DNA of 64,000 bases from Anabaena azotica FACHB-119. Its GTDB lineage: Bacteria > Cyanobacteriota > Cyanobacteriia > Cyanobacteriales > Nostocaceae. Each line of letters opens with the position of its first letter. Position 1 is the stretch's first letter. This document shows positions 33,329 through 42,426 of the stretch, in pieces. Below the pieces are notes generated by a model, which saw nothing but the letters and a program-made list of their open reading frames with translations, searched no databases and was not told where the DNA came from. The position numbers and the translations under genes are program-made. The stretch is from NCBI RefSeq assembly GCF_014697625.1, contig NZ_JACJSG010000026.1, forward strand, positions 55,243 through 119,242. Direction: 5' to 3'.

Positions 33329-33820
33329 TTATCGCCGCACTTGGGCGCTAAACCCAGAAGCTTTAAATTGCTTCAGCTTTAAAGGTAAAGGCTGATTTGC
33401 AGGTACAGAAATTCTTAATTCAAAATCACTAATTCCTGGTGGAACTTCAGCAATAGAACCAAGACGGGTGCGGTTTTGTATTATCGGGTCGTTATTCGCA
33501 TCATAAATGCGCCCGAATATATCTGCATCGTAGACAGTTTTATAAGTGCCATTTTCGGCTTTCCCAGTCACAATAAAGCAATTAGCCGCCGCCGCACTTC
33601 CGCCACTAGTAACAGCACCCTTCGCCAATTCTGCTGGACATTCACTGTAGGAAAGGTCAAATAGTTTAATTTGGGTTAACGCCAGAGCCGGCGGAGTCCA
33701 TACCCATGAGATAAATGCTATGAGGCAGGACATGATGATACTTGCAATCATTCGTGAATATTTGCCTCTAACTACAGGCTGAACATTCAATATTATTGCT
33801 CTACTGTTTTTCTTTTGCAT
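33329..33820 (-). CDS. Conserved cyanobacterial secreted protein, unknown function
   Basis: From ATG 33820 the protein has 163 residues (an in-frame ATG at 33838 adds six). A signal peptide or anchor (RMIASIIMSCLIAFISWVW, cleavage near ALA) precedes a domain of about 120 residues with two cysteines (SECPAEL and AANCFIV). It also has the motifs TVYDADIFGRIYDANNDP, EVPPGISDFELRISVP and KQFKASGFSAQVRR. The beta-rich look suggests an FxLYD-type or immunoglobulin-like fold, but I cannot name it. I recall this as widely conserved in cyanobacteria. It probably lies in the periplasm or thylakoid lumen. Confidence 0.78.
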   Translation of the reverse strand: MQKKNSRAIILNVQPVVRGKYSRMIASIIMSCLIAFISWVWTPPALALTQIKLFDLSYSECPAELAKGAVTSGGSAAAANCFIVTGKAENGTYKTVYDADIFGRIYDANNDPIIQNRTRLGSIAEVPPGISDFELRISVPANQPLPLKLKQFKASGFSAQVRR

Positions 33821-33904
33821 ATCTGTATAAGGTAGCAAGGATACATACTTAAACTGTATAACGGGGAGTGGGCAGTGGGGGAGATGTAGCTTGCTTCCCG
33901 TAGG

Positions 33905-33950
33905 GTGGAAGAAAGAGGAAAGGGGAAAGGGGAAAGGGAAAAATTCAACC
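33905..33950. repeat. Purine-rich GGGGAAAGG tract
   Basis: Tandem GGGGAAA units, with matching pyrimidine tracts just behind (TTTACCCCTTACC, 33950-33972) and TAATGACTATGGAC repeats to 34020, fill the spacer. No gene is present. Confidence 0.75.
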
Positions 33951-34073
33951 CTTTACCCCTTACCTCTTCCCCTTTTTTCGGACTATGGACTAATGACTAT
34001 GGACTAATGACTAATGACTTTTATTGACTTTTGTAATAATTATGAAATTATACCCTTGTCGCAATTTTAAGTT

Positions 34074-34673
34074 ATGACTCCAGATGAGATTGCTACGGTC
34101 TTGCAAAAAGCTTTTAAGCGTTGTGATGCGGCTAGCTGTCCTCTCACTGATAGGCAGAAAGAGATATTATTGCAATTGGTTGAGGAAGTTAAAGGAAAAT
34201 CTCTGTCTGGTAAGTCAGATACTCTCAATCCTTTGGATGAACTGACACCGGAGGAATTAGAAGTATTTTTAGCGTTTGTGAAAACAGAAGAACAACAAAA
34301 CCGTACTTGGAAGGTACAATTACTCAACGACTGGCTACATAACCAAGATTCAGGAAATGTGCAGTTTATTCGGGAAAGATATGGGTTGCAGTGGTTAAAC
34401 AGTGTTGAGTCGTATCATTTTGACAAGTATGCTTATTTTGGGGATGCACTGAAATTAAGGATAGGCGATCGCATTGAAGTTTCCAATGCCCTTTGGGAAT
34501 GGGTACAAGATGATGGCCCCTGCAAACGCGAATGGTTTCTCGCCACCGTCATTCAAATGAATGAAGTTAGTGAGGCTACTAACTGCGTTGTCCGCTTTTA
34601 TAATGGCGCTGAGTATGAAATCCAAGGCGTTTACGATTGGAATCGCTACAATTGGCGCTGGCCGAAGAAGTAA
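34074..34673 (+). CDS. Hypothetical protein, cyanobacterial type
   Basis: The 199-residue soluble protein has no signal peptide. The first half is helical (MTPDEIATVLQKAFKRC, LTPEELEVFLAFVKTEEQQ). The last 90 residues have short strands and many aromatics (LRIGDRIEVSNALWEWVQDD, CVVRFYNGAEYEIQGVYDWNRYNWRWPKK), a pattern that could be an SH3- or Tudor-like barrel. I do not recognise a family. Codon use and composition match the neighbours, so it is likely real. Confidence 0.75.
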   Translation: MTPDEIATVLQKAFKRCDAASCPLTDRQKEILLQLVEEVKGKSLSGKSDTLNPLDELTPEELEVFLAFVKTEEQQNRTWKVQLLNDWLHNQDSGNVQFIRERYGLQWLNSVESYHFDKYAYFGDALKLRIGDRIEVSNALWEWVQDDGPCKREWFLATVIQMNEVSEATNCVVRFYNGAEYEIQGVYDWNRYNWRWPKK

Positions 34674-34718
34674 TGTTAGAGACTGGGGACTGGGGACTGG
34701 GGGAGCAGAGGAGAATAA

Positions 34719-34745
34719 CAACTGTCAACTGTCAACTGTCAACTG
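34719..34745. repeat. Short heptamer array next to the aroE stop
   Basis: About four copies of TCAACTG abut the 3' end of the leftward aroE (stop at 34747). Confidence 0.85.
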
Positions 34746-34746
34746 A

Positions 34747-35619
34747 CTATTCTCCCAAACCTAGTTGTTTTTTCAATGCTTGACGCATGACATCCACAGG
34801 TATATTGTCCTGTTGTAACCAGATTTTTAAAGCGGCGACACCTTGCTGAACTAACATTTCTAAACCGTCTATAGCAATTGCGCCTTGTTGTTGGGCTTTT
34901 TGTAGAAATTGCGTCGGTTGCGGAATATAGATTAAATCATAGGCAATAGCACCTGCTGGTAAATCTGTCAATGCCTCACTACTCAAGGGCGACTCATCAA
35001 TTTTAGGATACATTCCTATCGGCGTTGTATTTACCAATAGGTTAGCTTGCGGAATCAGCTTTGCTAAATGATCCCAGCTATGCACCTGTAAATTCTCCCC
35101 AATGGGTGAATTTTCCCAACTGTGGCGAAATTCTTCTAAGCGTTGCACATTTCGCCCTACGACATGAATTTCTGCAAAACCCAATTGATGACAACCTGCA
35201 ACCACAGCCCTAGCAGCGCCACCATTACCTAAAATTACAGCCGTCTTTTGACTCCAATCTTGCTTATAGGTGGTTTGTAAAGGAGAAATAAACCCTTCTA
35301 TATCCGTGTTCGTCCCCACCCATTGATTATCTCGACGGGTAACAGTATTTACCGCACCGATAGCTTGGGCGATGGGGCTAATTTCATCAAGTAGAGGAAT
35401 GATAGCTTGTTTATGGGGAATGGTCACACTAAACCCTTCTACACCAATACTAGCTAAACCTGCGATCGCCACCTCTAGATTATCCGGTGCTATGGGAAAA
35501 GGCAGATATACATAATCTAATCCCAATTGTGCTAACGCTGCATTGTGCATCACCGGGGAGAGCGAATGTTCCACCGGATGTCCAATTACCCCTAATAGTT
35601 TAGTTTTGCCTGTAATCAT
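34747..35619 (-). CDS. aroE: Shikimate dehydrogenase
   Basis: The 290-residue NADPH enzyme reduces 3-dehydroshikimate in the aromatic amino acid pathway. The shikimate-binding GHPVEHSLSPVMHNAAL and the catalytic Lys-containing VTIPHKQAIIP are present, as are NTD (NTDIEGF), the NADP loop VILGNGGAARAVV and NTTPIGMYP. Length is normal. Both ends abut heptamer arrays: the start lies 9 bp from the array at 35628, and the stop adjoins the one at 34719. Confidence 0.96.
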   Translation of the reverse strand: MITGKTKLLGVIGHPVEHSLSPVMHNAALAQLGLDYVYLPFPIAPDNLEVAIAGLASIGVEGFSVTIPHKQAIIPLLDEISPIAQAIGAVNTVTRRDNQWVGTNTDIEGFISPLQTTYKQDWSQKTAVILGNGGAARAVVAGCHQLGFAEIHVVGRNVQRLEEFRHSWENSPIGENLQVHSWDHLAKLIPQANLLVNTTPIGMYPKIDESPLSSEALTDLPAGAIAYDLIYIPQPTQFLQKAQQQGAIAIDGLEMLVQQGVAALKIWLQQDNIPVDVMRQALKKQLGLGE

Positions 35620-35627
35620 TGTTTTAG

Positions 35628-35724
35628 TCAGTTATCAGTTATCAGTTATCAGTTATCAGTTATCAGTTATCAGTTATCAGTTATCAGTTATCAGTTATCA
35701 GTTATCAGTTATCAGTTATCAGTT
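35628..35724. repeat. Heptameric repeat array (TCAGTTA), about 13 units
   Basis: About thirteen to fourteen copies of TCAGTTA in tandem begin 9 bp upstream of aroE. They are followed by CCCCTTTCCCC units to about 35757. The array fills the spacer between divergent aroE and an alpha/beta hydrolase gene and so may lie in their promoters. Confidence 0.95.
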
Positions 35725-35805
35725 GTTATTTTCCCCTTTCCCCTTTCCCCTTTCCCCAATACCTACTCTACAATTATTAAAAGCTACTTAACATTTCTTA
35801 GGAAT

Positions 35806-36747
35806 ATGCAGGCAACTACAGCGCCTTCTACAAAACCGATACCTGGACAATATTGGCAGTGGCGAGGGCATAAAATTTACTACGTGCGTGCGGGAGAAAA
35901 GCATCCACAGCGTCCACCGTTGTTATTGGTGCATGGCTTTGGTGCTTCTACAGACCACTGGCGTAAGAATATCACAGGATTGTGTAATGATTTTGAAGTA
36001 TTTGCGATCGACCTTTTAGGTTTTGGGCGTTCAGCTAAACCCAAGTTGCAGTATAGCGGTGATTTGTGGCGTGACCAACTGCACGATTTTATCAGTGAAG
36101 TCATCGGTCAAAAAGCAGTGTTAGCGGGTAATTCCCTCGGTGGTTATGCTTGCTTATGTACTGCATCTCAACGTTCTGAGAGTGTGGCTGGTGTAGTATT
36201 ACTGAATAGCGCAGGGCCATTTAGCGAAACTCAGTCTACATCGGAACCAGAAGCTTTACAATCACAAATCCAACCTCCCAAGCAACCATCCCCTATACAA
36301 AAACTTTTAGGTGATAGTATTAAGTGGATTTTTCAACAACCCTTAGCCCAATTCTTCTTATTTCAATACGTCCGTCAAGGTTGGGTAATTCGTCAAACTT
36401 TAGAAAAGGTATATCTTGATAAAAGTGCAATCACAGACCAATTAGTAGAAGAAATTGCCCGTCCTGCTTACGATGCTGGTGCTTTGGATGTATTTGTCTC
36501 AGTTTTTAGCAGTCCTCAAGGGGAAAAAGTTGATGTTTTATTAAAGCAATTAACTTGTCCGCTATTGCTGTTGTGGGGTGAGGCTGATCCTTGGATGAAT
36601 GCTAAAGAACGTTCTCAAAAGTTTCGCCTATATTATCCAGAACTCACAGAACATTTTCTCAGGGCTGGTCATTGTCCCCATGATGAAGTTCCAGATCAGG
36701 TAAACCCACTTTTACGAGACTGGGTTTTATCAATTTCTCAATCATAA
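35806..36747 (+). CDS. Alpha/beta hydrolase
   Basis: The 313-residue protein has LLLVHGFGASTDHWRKNI (oxyanion), the nucleophile elbow AGNSLGGYAC (G-N-S-L-G), LLWGEADPWM (acid) and RAGHCPHDE (His). It closely resembles the plant and cyanobacterial pheophytinase- or chlorophyllase-like hydrolases of this size. A more exact substrate cannot be read from the sequence. It has no signal peptide. It is divergent from aroE. Confidence 0.88.
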   Translation: MQATTAPSTKPIPGQYWQWRGHKIYYVRAGEKHPQRPPLLLVHGFGASTDHWRKNITGLCNDFEVFAIDLLGFGRSAKPKLQYSGDLWRDQLHDFISEVIGQKAVLAGNSLGGYACLCTASQRSESVAGVVLLNSAGPFSETQSTSEPEALQSQIQPPKQPSPIQKLLGDSIKWIFQQPLAQFFLFQYVRQGWVIRQTLEKVYLDKSAITDQLVEEIARPAYDAGALDVFVSVFSSPQGEKVDVLLKQLTCPLLLLWGEADPWMNAKERSQKFRLYYPELTEHFLRAGHCPHDEVPDQVNPLLRDWVLSISQS

Positions 36748-37066
36748 GTAAAACAGTGTAAATAATTCAAGTTTGTAGTAAGGACTTTAGTCCTTAGAAA
36801 TGGCTAAAACTCTTACTACAAACTGAATATCTACAGCTTTATCATCTATTTAGTCATCTCTTATAGCCTTTCCCAATCTACTGAGGTACTACTCTTAGAC
36901 AATAATATCTTTACCTATTATATCAAGTTCGGCTAATTACTTATAATATGGTTGTTTTGGTCGGTAATGGGTAATAGCTAATAGGTAATTGTTTTCTACC
37001 ATTAGCAATTACCAATTACCGATTACCAACCCCGAAGATATGATAAGTGATTAAGCGGACATGATA
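36748..37066. other. Intergenic region, no gene
   Basis: It has a small inverted repeat (AGTAAGGACTTTAGTCCTTAG near 36777), a GTAATAGCTAATAGGTAATTG stretch and ACCAATTACC-type repeats (36995-37030). It lies between convergent genes. Nothing coding was found. Confidence 0.6.
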
Positions 37067-38077
37067 TTATTTGGTAGTTTTTTCAGTAATTAAGCATGAT
37101 GCCGATAACCACTCAATGTAATTGGTTAATCCTACATCAAGGGAAACTAAAGGTTGCCATCTTATTAAATCTTTAGCCTTGGTGATGTCTACATTCACTT
37201 CTTGAAAGTCAGCTACTCTTGTAGGCAAATATTCAATTAAACTTTGCGATTTAGTTAAGTAAATTATTTTTCTTGCTAGTTCTATTACTGTGGTATCTTT
37301 ACCTGAACCGATATTAAAACTCTGCCCATTAGCTTGATTGGATAATGCTGCTTGAATATTAGCTCTAACAACGTCTTTTACATAAACAAAATCACGAGAT
37401 TGATTACCTGAACCAAAAATACTTAGCGGCTGATTTCGCAATGCTCGTTCTGTGAATATTGCTAGGACTCCAGAACCTCCTTGATACTGTTGTCTGGGGC
37501 CATAAATATTAGTATATCTTAGTCTTACTGTTGGTAAATTAAACTCGTCATTAAATACTTTCAAATAAGCCTCTGCTGATGCTTTACTGGCTGCATAAGG
37601 TGAAAGTAACGAATTAGACATTGCTAGAATCGGTAAAGACTCACTAACTTTAGGAGTTGGACTGGTAGCATCACCGTATAGATTTGTAGAGGCTAATAAA
37701 AATTTTTTGACTCCTGTTTTGTGTGCTGCGAAAAGTAAATTCAATGTTCCTTTTGCATTTACTTCAAAATCAAACATGGGATCTTGGACAGCTTTTGCCG
37801 GATTAATCTGTGCTGCTTGATGAAATACAAAATCAACTCCTTCTACAGCAGACTTGACATCTTCTGGATTACGTACATCACCAAGTAAAAACTCAGCTTG
37901 GCTATTAATATTATCCGCTTTGCCTGTAGAAAGATTATCCAATATCCTGACTTGACAACCTATTTCAATTAGTGAATCAACTAAATGAGAACCGACAAAA
38001 CCAGCGCCGCCTGTTACCAAAGCTTTTGCACCAGATAGGTCTAGTCCATCTATTGAAAGCTCTTGAATAGTTGACAT
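37067..38077 (-). CDS. NAD-dependent epimerase/dehydratase (extended SDR)
   Basis: The 336-residue protein has the Rossmann motif ALVTGGAGFVGSHLVDSL near residue 21 and the catalytic SPYAASKASAEAY (Y-x-x-x-K). It also has LRYTNIYGPRQQY and SRDFVYVKDVVRAN, typical of UDP-glucose or UDP-GlcNAc 4-epimerase relatives. Length is normal. It lies with an SGNH esterase and a GT4 gene on the same strand, a small group for surface or secreted polysaccharide. The exact sugar cannot be read. Confidence 0.9.
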   Translation of the reverse strand: MSTIQELSIDGLDLSGAKALVTGGAGFVGSHLVDSLIEIGCQVRILDNLSTGKADNINSQAEFLLGDVRNPEDVKSAVEGVDFVFHQAAQINPAKAVQDPMFDFEVNAKGTLNLLFAAHKTGVKKFLLASTNLYGDATSPTPKVSESLPILAMSNSLLSPYAASKASAEAYLKVFNDEFNLPTVRLRYTNIYGPRQQYQGGSGVLAIFTERALRNQPLSIFGSGNQSRDFVYVKDVVRANIQAALSNQANGQSFNIGSGKDTTVIELARKIIYLTKSQSLIEYLPTRVADFQEVNVDITKAKDLIRWQPLVSLDVGLTNYIEWLSASCLITEKTTK

Positions 38078-38102
38078 AATTTAAATTTAGGATTTGATAG
38101 TT

Positions 38103-38663
38103 TTATGTGGTTAAAAGTGATTTAGCTAAAAATTTAGCTATTTTAATATTGGCTTCGTGGGTGAAGTGAACGCCATCTATAAGGTCGTTTTCTTCTATAT
38201 GTTTATGTAAATCTATAAATGTAACATTTTCTATTTCGGACAGTTTTGCATTGTATTCATCTATTAGTAATCTTGCTTGCTTGTCATACCACAAAAAATG
38301 TCTATGATAGAAAAAAGGAGGTATGGATAAGAGATATACTTTCTTGCGGCAAATCCGACAGACACGTATTATTTGCTTAACGTTATCAATATACATATCT
38401 ACTGGAAACTTGTTACGACTATCATTAGTTCCTATGAGAAGTATTACTCCATAAACATCTGGGTATTTACTAACAATAGAGTAAGCTGTTCTCGCTACTT
38501 CAGATGATGTTATGCCATTAACGGCTTCTGTAATGCAATACCATTCTTCAGATGTAAGTTCTGATAATTCTTTAGCAAGTTCTAGCGGATAATTCCGCAT
38601 ATATCTGTCTCTTGCACCAAAAGTTAGGCTATCACCCAGACATAAAAGAAGGTTGTAAATCAT
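38103..38663 (-). CDS. SGNH/GDSL hydrolase
   Basis: The 186-residue soluble protein has all blocks of the SGNH fold: LLCLGDSLTFGARD (Ser), LLIGTNDSRNK (Gly/Asn) and LIDGVHFTHEANIKIA (Asp and His). Such esterases often remove acetyl groups from sugars. It lies 25 bp from the epimerase gene on the same strand, so it may trim a polysaccharide made by this group. It has no signal peptide, so it likely acts in the cytosol. Confidence 0.88.
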   Translation of the reverse strand: MIYNLLLCLGDSLTFGARDRYMRNYPLELAKELSELTSEEWYCITEAVNGITSSEVARTAYSIVSKYPDVYGVILLIGTNDSRNKFPVDMYIDNVKQIIRVCRICRKKVYLLSIPPFFYHRHFLWYDKQARLLIDEYNAKLSEIENVTFIDLHKHIEENDLIDGVHFTHEANIKIAKFLAKSLLTT

Positions 38664-38900
38664 TGAATATTTTGCTATTAAAAAATAAAGCTACTTCAAA
38701 CAGAAATATTCTGACTGATGTAATTAATTTTTTCTGAATTTAATTTTCTCAACTTATATTACTATGATTTTCTTTAAAATAATATTTTTTACATTAAAAA
38801 ATTTTATAAATAATAAATCAATTATCTATACAATTAATAACTATAAGTTTGTCAAGTACTCTAAGAGAGATTTTGAGATATTCAACGTGTAAATTATTTG
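38664..38900. other. Very AT-rich spacer
   Basis: This stretch is clearly richer in A and T than its neighbours and contains no gene or repeat unit I recognise. It separates the GT4 and SGNH genes, and might hold a promoter for the SGNH and epimerase genes. Confidence 0.45.
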
Positions 38901-40070
38901 TTATGAGTTAACTAACTCATAATAAACAGCACGAGTTTGGCTACAAATGGATGCTATGCGAAAGCGATCGCTAGCAATCTCACGACCCCTAGCGCCTAAA
39001 AGCTTTGCTTGGTGTGGATTAGCTAAAAGCCTGAGAATAGCTTGACTTAGCGCTTGAGGGTCGCCAAAAGGCACTAACAGACCAGAACTTCCTTCCTCAA
39101 CTATATAAGGTACTCCGCCGACTGCGGTGGCAACTACTGGCTTACCTGCGGCCATTGCTTGCTGCACTACCATAGGTGAAACTTCTTCTTGAGAAGGCAG
39201 AACTAACATCTGACACTCAGCAAAAGCCTGATAAAGTTCCTCATCATGAAGATGTCCCCGAAAAATAATTTGCTTTTCCAGTTTATTGTTTTCAACGTAA
39301 GAATGCAGCAATTTCTCATATTCAGGCTCAAGCACATTTCCTGCTAAATGTAACTCTACATCAGGATATACTTGGCGAACTAATTCTATGGATTTGATGA
39401 GGGTGAGTATTCCCTTACGGACATTAATAGTACCTGCAAAAAGTATCCGATAGGGCTGGGAATAGTCTTCTAATTGAAAGTAAGCCTCATCCACAGGATT
39501 ACTAATACAGTAATGTTTAGGAATTGGAAAATTATTGAGCATTTCACTAACATAGGGTGAAATAACAATCACATGGTGAATATGTTTTAGTGTCTTTACT
39601 TCAAAAGAAATATTGAAATAACCTTTAATTTTCCTATAAATCTGGTGAAATATTCCTACCTCTGTATAGTCAAGCCTACCTTCCTTTTGCAAAATCCCAT
39701 GTATAGTAAAGACAGTAGGAAAACTCCAGTTTTGTGCAGCATAGCCGTAGAAGTTTGTTCCATGAACATGAACTATGTCAGGGCAAATCCTCTCTATAGT
39801 GCGAATCAACCACTGACGTTCTTGATAATAAAAGGCAAGTTGACTAATTCCCTGGACTGCTTGTTTGACATGAATCGTTATACCGGGTTGAGAAACTAAT
39901 TGTTCTTGCCGATCAAAGTCTACGGTAACTATATGAATTTCTAAATCTTCAAAATGCTTAAGACCATTAACTAAGTTTTTGACTACAGCCTGAATGCCAC
40001 CTGTAACTTTGCTAGGATTAATTGGGTAAGGCCCAACTATAGCTAGTCGCAATTTCTGAGTAGTATTCAT
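38901..40070 (-). CDS. Glycosyltransferase family 4
   Basis: From ATG 40070 the protein has 389 residues (an in-frame ATG at 40097 adds nine). The N-terminal domain starts LRLAIVGPYPINPSKVTGGIQAVVKNL. The C-terminal nucleotide-sugar domain has ILFAGTINVRKGI and SQEEVSPMVVQQAMAAGKPVVATAVGGVPYIV, where the E-x7-E motif of GT4 enzymes falls (EEVSPMVVQQAMA with Glu retained only at the start). It is a retaining glycosyltransferase of unknown donor and acceptor, probably for an exopolysaccharide. Confidence 0.9.
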   Translation of the reverse strand: MNTTQKLRLAIVGPYPINPSKVTGGIQAVVKNLVNGLKHFEDLEIHIVTVDFDRQEQLVSQPGITIHVKQAVQGISQLAFYYQERQWLIRTIERICPDIVHVHGTNFYGYAAQNWSFPTVFTIHGILQKEGRLDYTEVGIFHQIYRKIKGYFNISFEVKTLKHIHHVIVISPYVSEMLNNFPIPKHYCISNPVDEAYFQLEDYSQPYRILFAGTINVRKGILTLIKSIELVRQVYPDVELHLAGNVLEPEYEKLLHSYVENNKLEKQIIFRGHLHDEELYQAFAECQMLVLPSQEEVSPMVVQQAMAAGKPVVATAVGGVPYIVEEGSSGLLVPFGDPQALSQAILRLLANPHQAKLLGARGREIASDRFRIASICSQTRAVYYELVNS

Positions 40071-40198
40071 TTTGATAGGATTTTCAGAAAATATCAATTT
40101 TGGGATTTGTCTTTTGATATTACAAGAAATTTGTTAATCGTGCCTTAGCTTAAGAAATATGTTACCTAAGAGGCTATTTATAAAGTAAATATTAAGTA

Positions 40199-40315
40199 GT
40201 GGCGTGACCGGACTAATTTTGTGCATTAGCCAACAATCTATCATCTTGTTCATCTGCGTTTATCTGCGTTTATCTGCGTTCGATTTTTTTCAAATTTATA
40301 GTCTAGACAGTCCAC
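40199..40315. mobile_element. MITE-like element, copy at 40.2 kb
   Basis: This 117-bp element is flanked by TA (40197-40198 and 40316-40317). The left terminus is GTGGCGTGACCGGACTAATT and the inverted right terminus is GTGGACTGTCTAGACTATAA. The interior has three CATCTGCGTT/TATCTGCGTT decamers, as at 9.6 kb. It sits inside a larger palindrome (ATTTATAAAGTAAA on the left, TTTACTTTATAAAT on the right). Confidence 0.62.
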
Positions 40316-40349
40316 TACTACAATTTAAGGTTTACTTTATAAATCATCT

Positions 40350-40560
40350 CTAAGCACGGGGATTCACAGAGAACTCTCGGTGGAAGTTTCTTCCGTGCAG
40401 AACTTCGGTCATCACAAAGTCTTTGCCAATGCAACACAGTACCTTTACCAGTGAGGTAGTAGACTAGATACAAGGGCTGATCAACAGACTACTGACCACT
40501 GACACCCACAGGGTAATAAACAGGGTAATAAAAAAGCAGCCCACGTCTGTGGGCTTGTTT
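40350..40560 (+). ncRNA. Candidate non-coding RNA with a terminator
   Basis: The stretch has no frame. It begins with foldable sequence (GCACGG at 40354 can pair with CCGTGC at 40393; GGAAG TTT CTTCC lies inside) and ends in a clean intrinsic terminator at 40539-40560 that has no gene in front of it. Composition differs from the AT-rich surroundings. No known RNA family was recognised, so this is a structural inference. Confidence 0.35.
40539..40560 (+). terminator. Intrinsic terminator without an upstream gene
   Basis: GCCCAC (40539-40544) pairs with GTGGGC (40549-40554) around GTCT and is followed by TTGTTT; an A-rich stretch precedes it. Confidence 0.65.
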
Positions 40561-41258
40561 AGATTATTTAAAGTGCATAAAGTACCCTAAATAAAATATT
40601 TCGGTTCTTGAGTACGCCATCTTAGATGGTAGCGTTATCCTAGTTTTCTCACTAGAGACTCAAGCGTAAATTATGACACTCCTTGCATTATTTATAATAC
40701 TTTACCATTTCTTCATCTGCAAAACACTAAAATATTGAAAAACCTGGTCTAGGTAGACCAGGTTCTTCAAATTCACAGGATTTCAAAGTGGTTAATTTAA
40801 TAAGAGAGTAGTTGAGAAAGTTTACAAATAGGGTGGACTTAACAATTCACAAACTCAGCAATCTCTGTTTTTCCGCTTTGGGATTTGGCTTTGCCTGCTT
40901 TAAGCTTTTTGCCACAGTACATCAAAATATGCTGAAATTTGCTTGGGCTGATGACGGGAGACACCGAGTCATTTACCCTTTAACTTTGGTTTTGTTTGGT
41001 GTCTTGATATTTAAGTTAGCACCTAATTTAGGGTAAGCCAGCGTTTGTTTACTAAAGTTGATATTTTGTAGATTTTCGCAATAAGGGCTAGTGGGGAAGA
41101 TGTGGTTTGACTGCGCGGTAGTTGAGCGTAGTCGAAACTCACCAACTGGGAGATGAGGGAGTAACCCACCCCTAGCCCCTAAGAGGAGGGGAAAGAGGAG
41201 ATGAGGGAGAGTTGCTAATGATAACTGTCAACTGTCAACTGTCAACTGTCAACTGAAT
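40561..41258. other. Intergenic region with hairpins and repeats, no sure gene
   Basis: It includes a perfect palindrome at 40741-40764 (AACCTGGTCTA, GG, TAGACCAGGTT). A weak 74-codon frame at 40812-41036 has one hydrophobic C-terminal segment but a TTG start. Palindromic repeat fragments (GCGCGGTAGTTGAGCGTAG) occur near 41114, and a TCAACTG heptamer array at 41218-41255. I do not call a gene. Confidence 0.5.
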
Positions 41259-42353
41259 CTAATGCCCATCACTAGACCAATGGGGGCGATCGCTTGCTAG
41301 TTTAATTACACCATAAGAGCGTCCCACATCCCATAATGTAGGGTTTTCGTAGCTTGTTCTCGGCTCATTAATATTAACTATATTGCCATTAGCATTTTTC
41401 ACTTTTAATGTTCCTGTCCAAGAGATTTCCCAGTCAATGGCTAAACCTCTGGTATGGCGAGAAGTTAGCGCGGGACGAAAAGCAATATTATAAGCAGACA
41501 CCATTTCGCTGGCTGCTTGAATAGAAATGGCGTTGTTGTAATGTACCCAATTAATATCTACATTAGGCATGGGTGGGACATTTTGGGCAGCAATTTCATT
41601 TCTACTAATTCTAAAAGCGTAGTGCATTAAATAAGCCCGTTCTGGAGGACGCAATACGGAGGCTATACTGATAGTAGCGCCTGCATCTTGTAAAGCAAGT
41701 TCAAATGCTTGTACTCTCTGGCGGAAAGGGGAAGCTAAATCATCAATTGCATCTCTGTCGGGGAAAAAATTCACCCAATTTCTACCACTGAGGCGTTGTC
41801 TTAATCGTTTAGCATACTCAGTAATGTTGTCTATAGCTGGTGTAAAATCATCACCGAGTTTGGCTTTTGTGGCGTTAGAAAGTTGTTGAGTTAAATCAGC
41901 AGGAAAATTTACATCTCTTTTTTTGTAAGCTTCTGCTAATCCTCTAATACTATTATTGCCGAAATCACCATCAGCTACTAAGGGGGGATTTAAAGTGGCG
42001 ATCGCAGTTAAACTTTTTTGTAAATCTTTGACTTCATTATCGCCAAAATTGAGATAAGCTAAAAGTCTCTTCACTCCATTGGCATAAAAAGCAATATATA
42101 CTGCAAACTCTTGTGCTAATGCTTTTTCATAAGTAGTAATATCGACAATTCCCGTCACCCTCAAACCATTTTTAGTTTGATACTCACGGGTAGCTTTATC
42201 AGTAATATTGCCAAAATCACCATCTACCGCACCAATGGGAAAATCATTATCTAATAGGAATCTTTGCCAAACAGTGACATTTCGGCCTTCAGAACCTCTT
42301 TGCAGGGTAGGAAGTTGCAAAGCCTCAATTCTCCAACTCATAGTGTGATACAA
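41259..42353 (-). CDS. Peptidoglycan-binding and M15-like peptidase protein (endolysin-type)
   Basis: The 364-residue protein has an N-terminal peptidoglycan-binding domain (LQRGSEGRNVTVWQRFL, VDGDFGNITDKATREYQ). A second, weaker one follows near residue 110 (VKDLQKSL, VADGDFGNNSIRGLAEAY). The C-terminal third has SRHTRGLAIDWEIS and DRPHWSSDGH, which supply the H, D and H zinc ligands of M15-type peptidases. It therefore probably cuts peptide cross-links in cell walls. It has no signal peptide, which fits an endolysin or toxin released by lysis or a dedicated exporter. It abuts a heptamer array. Confidence 0.82.
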   Translation of the reverse strand: MYHTMSWRIEALQLPTLQRGSEGRNVTVWQRFLLDNDFPIGAVDGDFGNITDKATREYQTKNGLRVTGIVDITTYEKALAQEFAVYIAFYANGVKRLLAYLNFGDNEVKDLQKSLTAIATLNPPLVADGDFGNNSIRGLAEAYKKRDVNFPADLTQQLSNATKAKLGDDFTPAIDNITEYAKRLRQRLSGRNWVNFFPDRDAIDDLASPFRQRVQAFELALQDAGATISIASVLRPPERAYLMHYAFRISRNEIAAQNVPPMPNVDINWVHYNNAISIQAASEMVSAYNIAFRPALTSRHTRGLAIDWEISWTGTLKVKNANGNIVNINEPRTSYENPTLWDVGRSYGVIKLASDRPHWSSDGH

Positions 42354-42426
42354 TGTAAAGAATTAAAAGTTCGTAGTCAGGACTTCAGTCCTTTCTTTTT
42401 TGAGGACTAAAGTCCCCACTACAAAC

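Noticed and set aside
40812..41036. 74-codon frame with a hydrophobic C-terminus
   Set aside because: It starts with TTG and lacks homologous features; one hydrophobic segment is not enough to call a gene.
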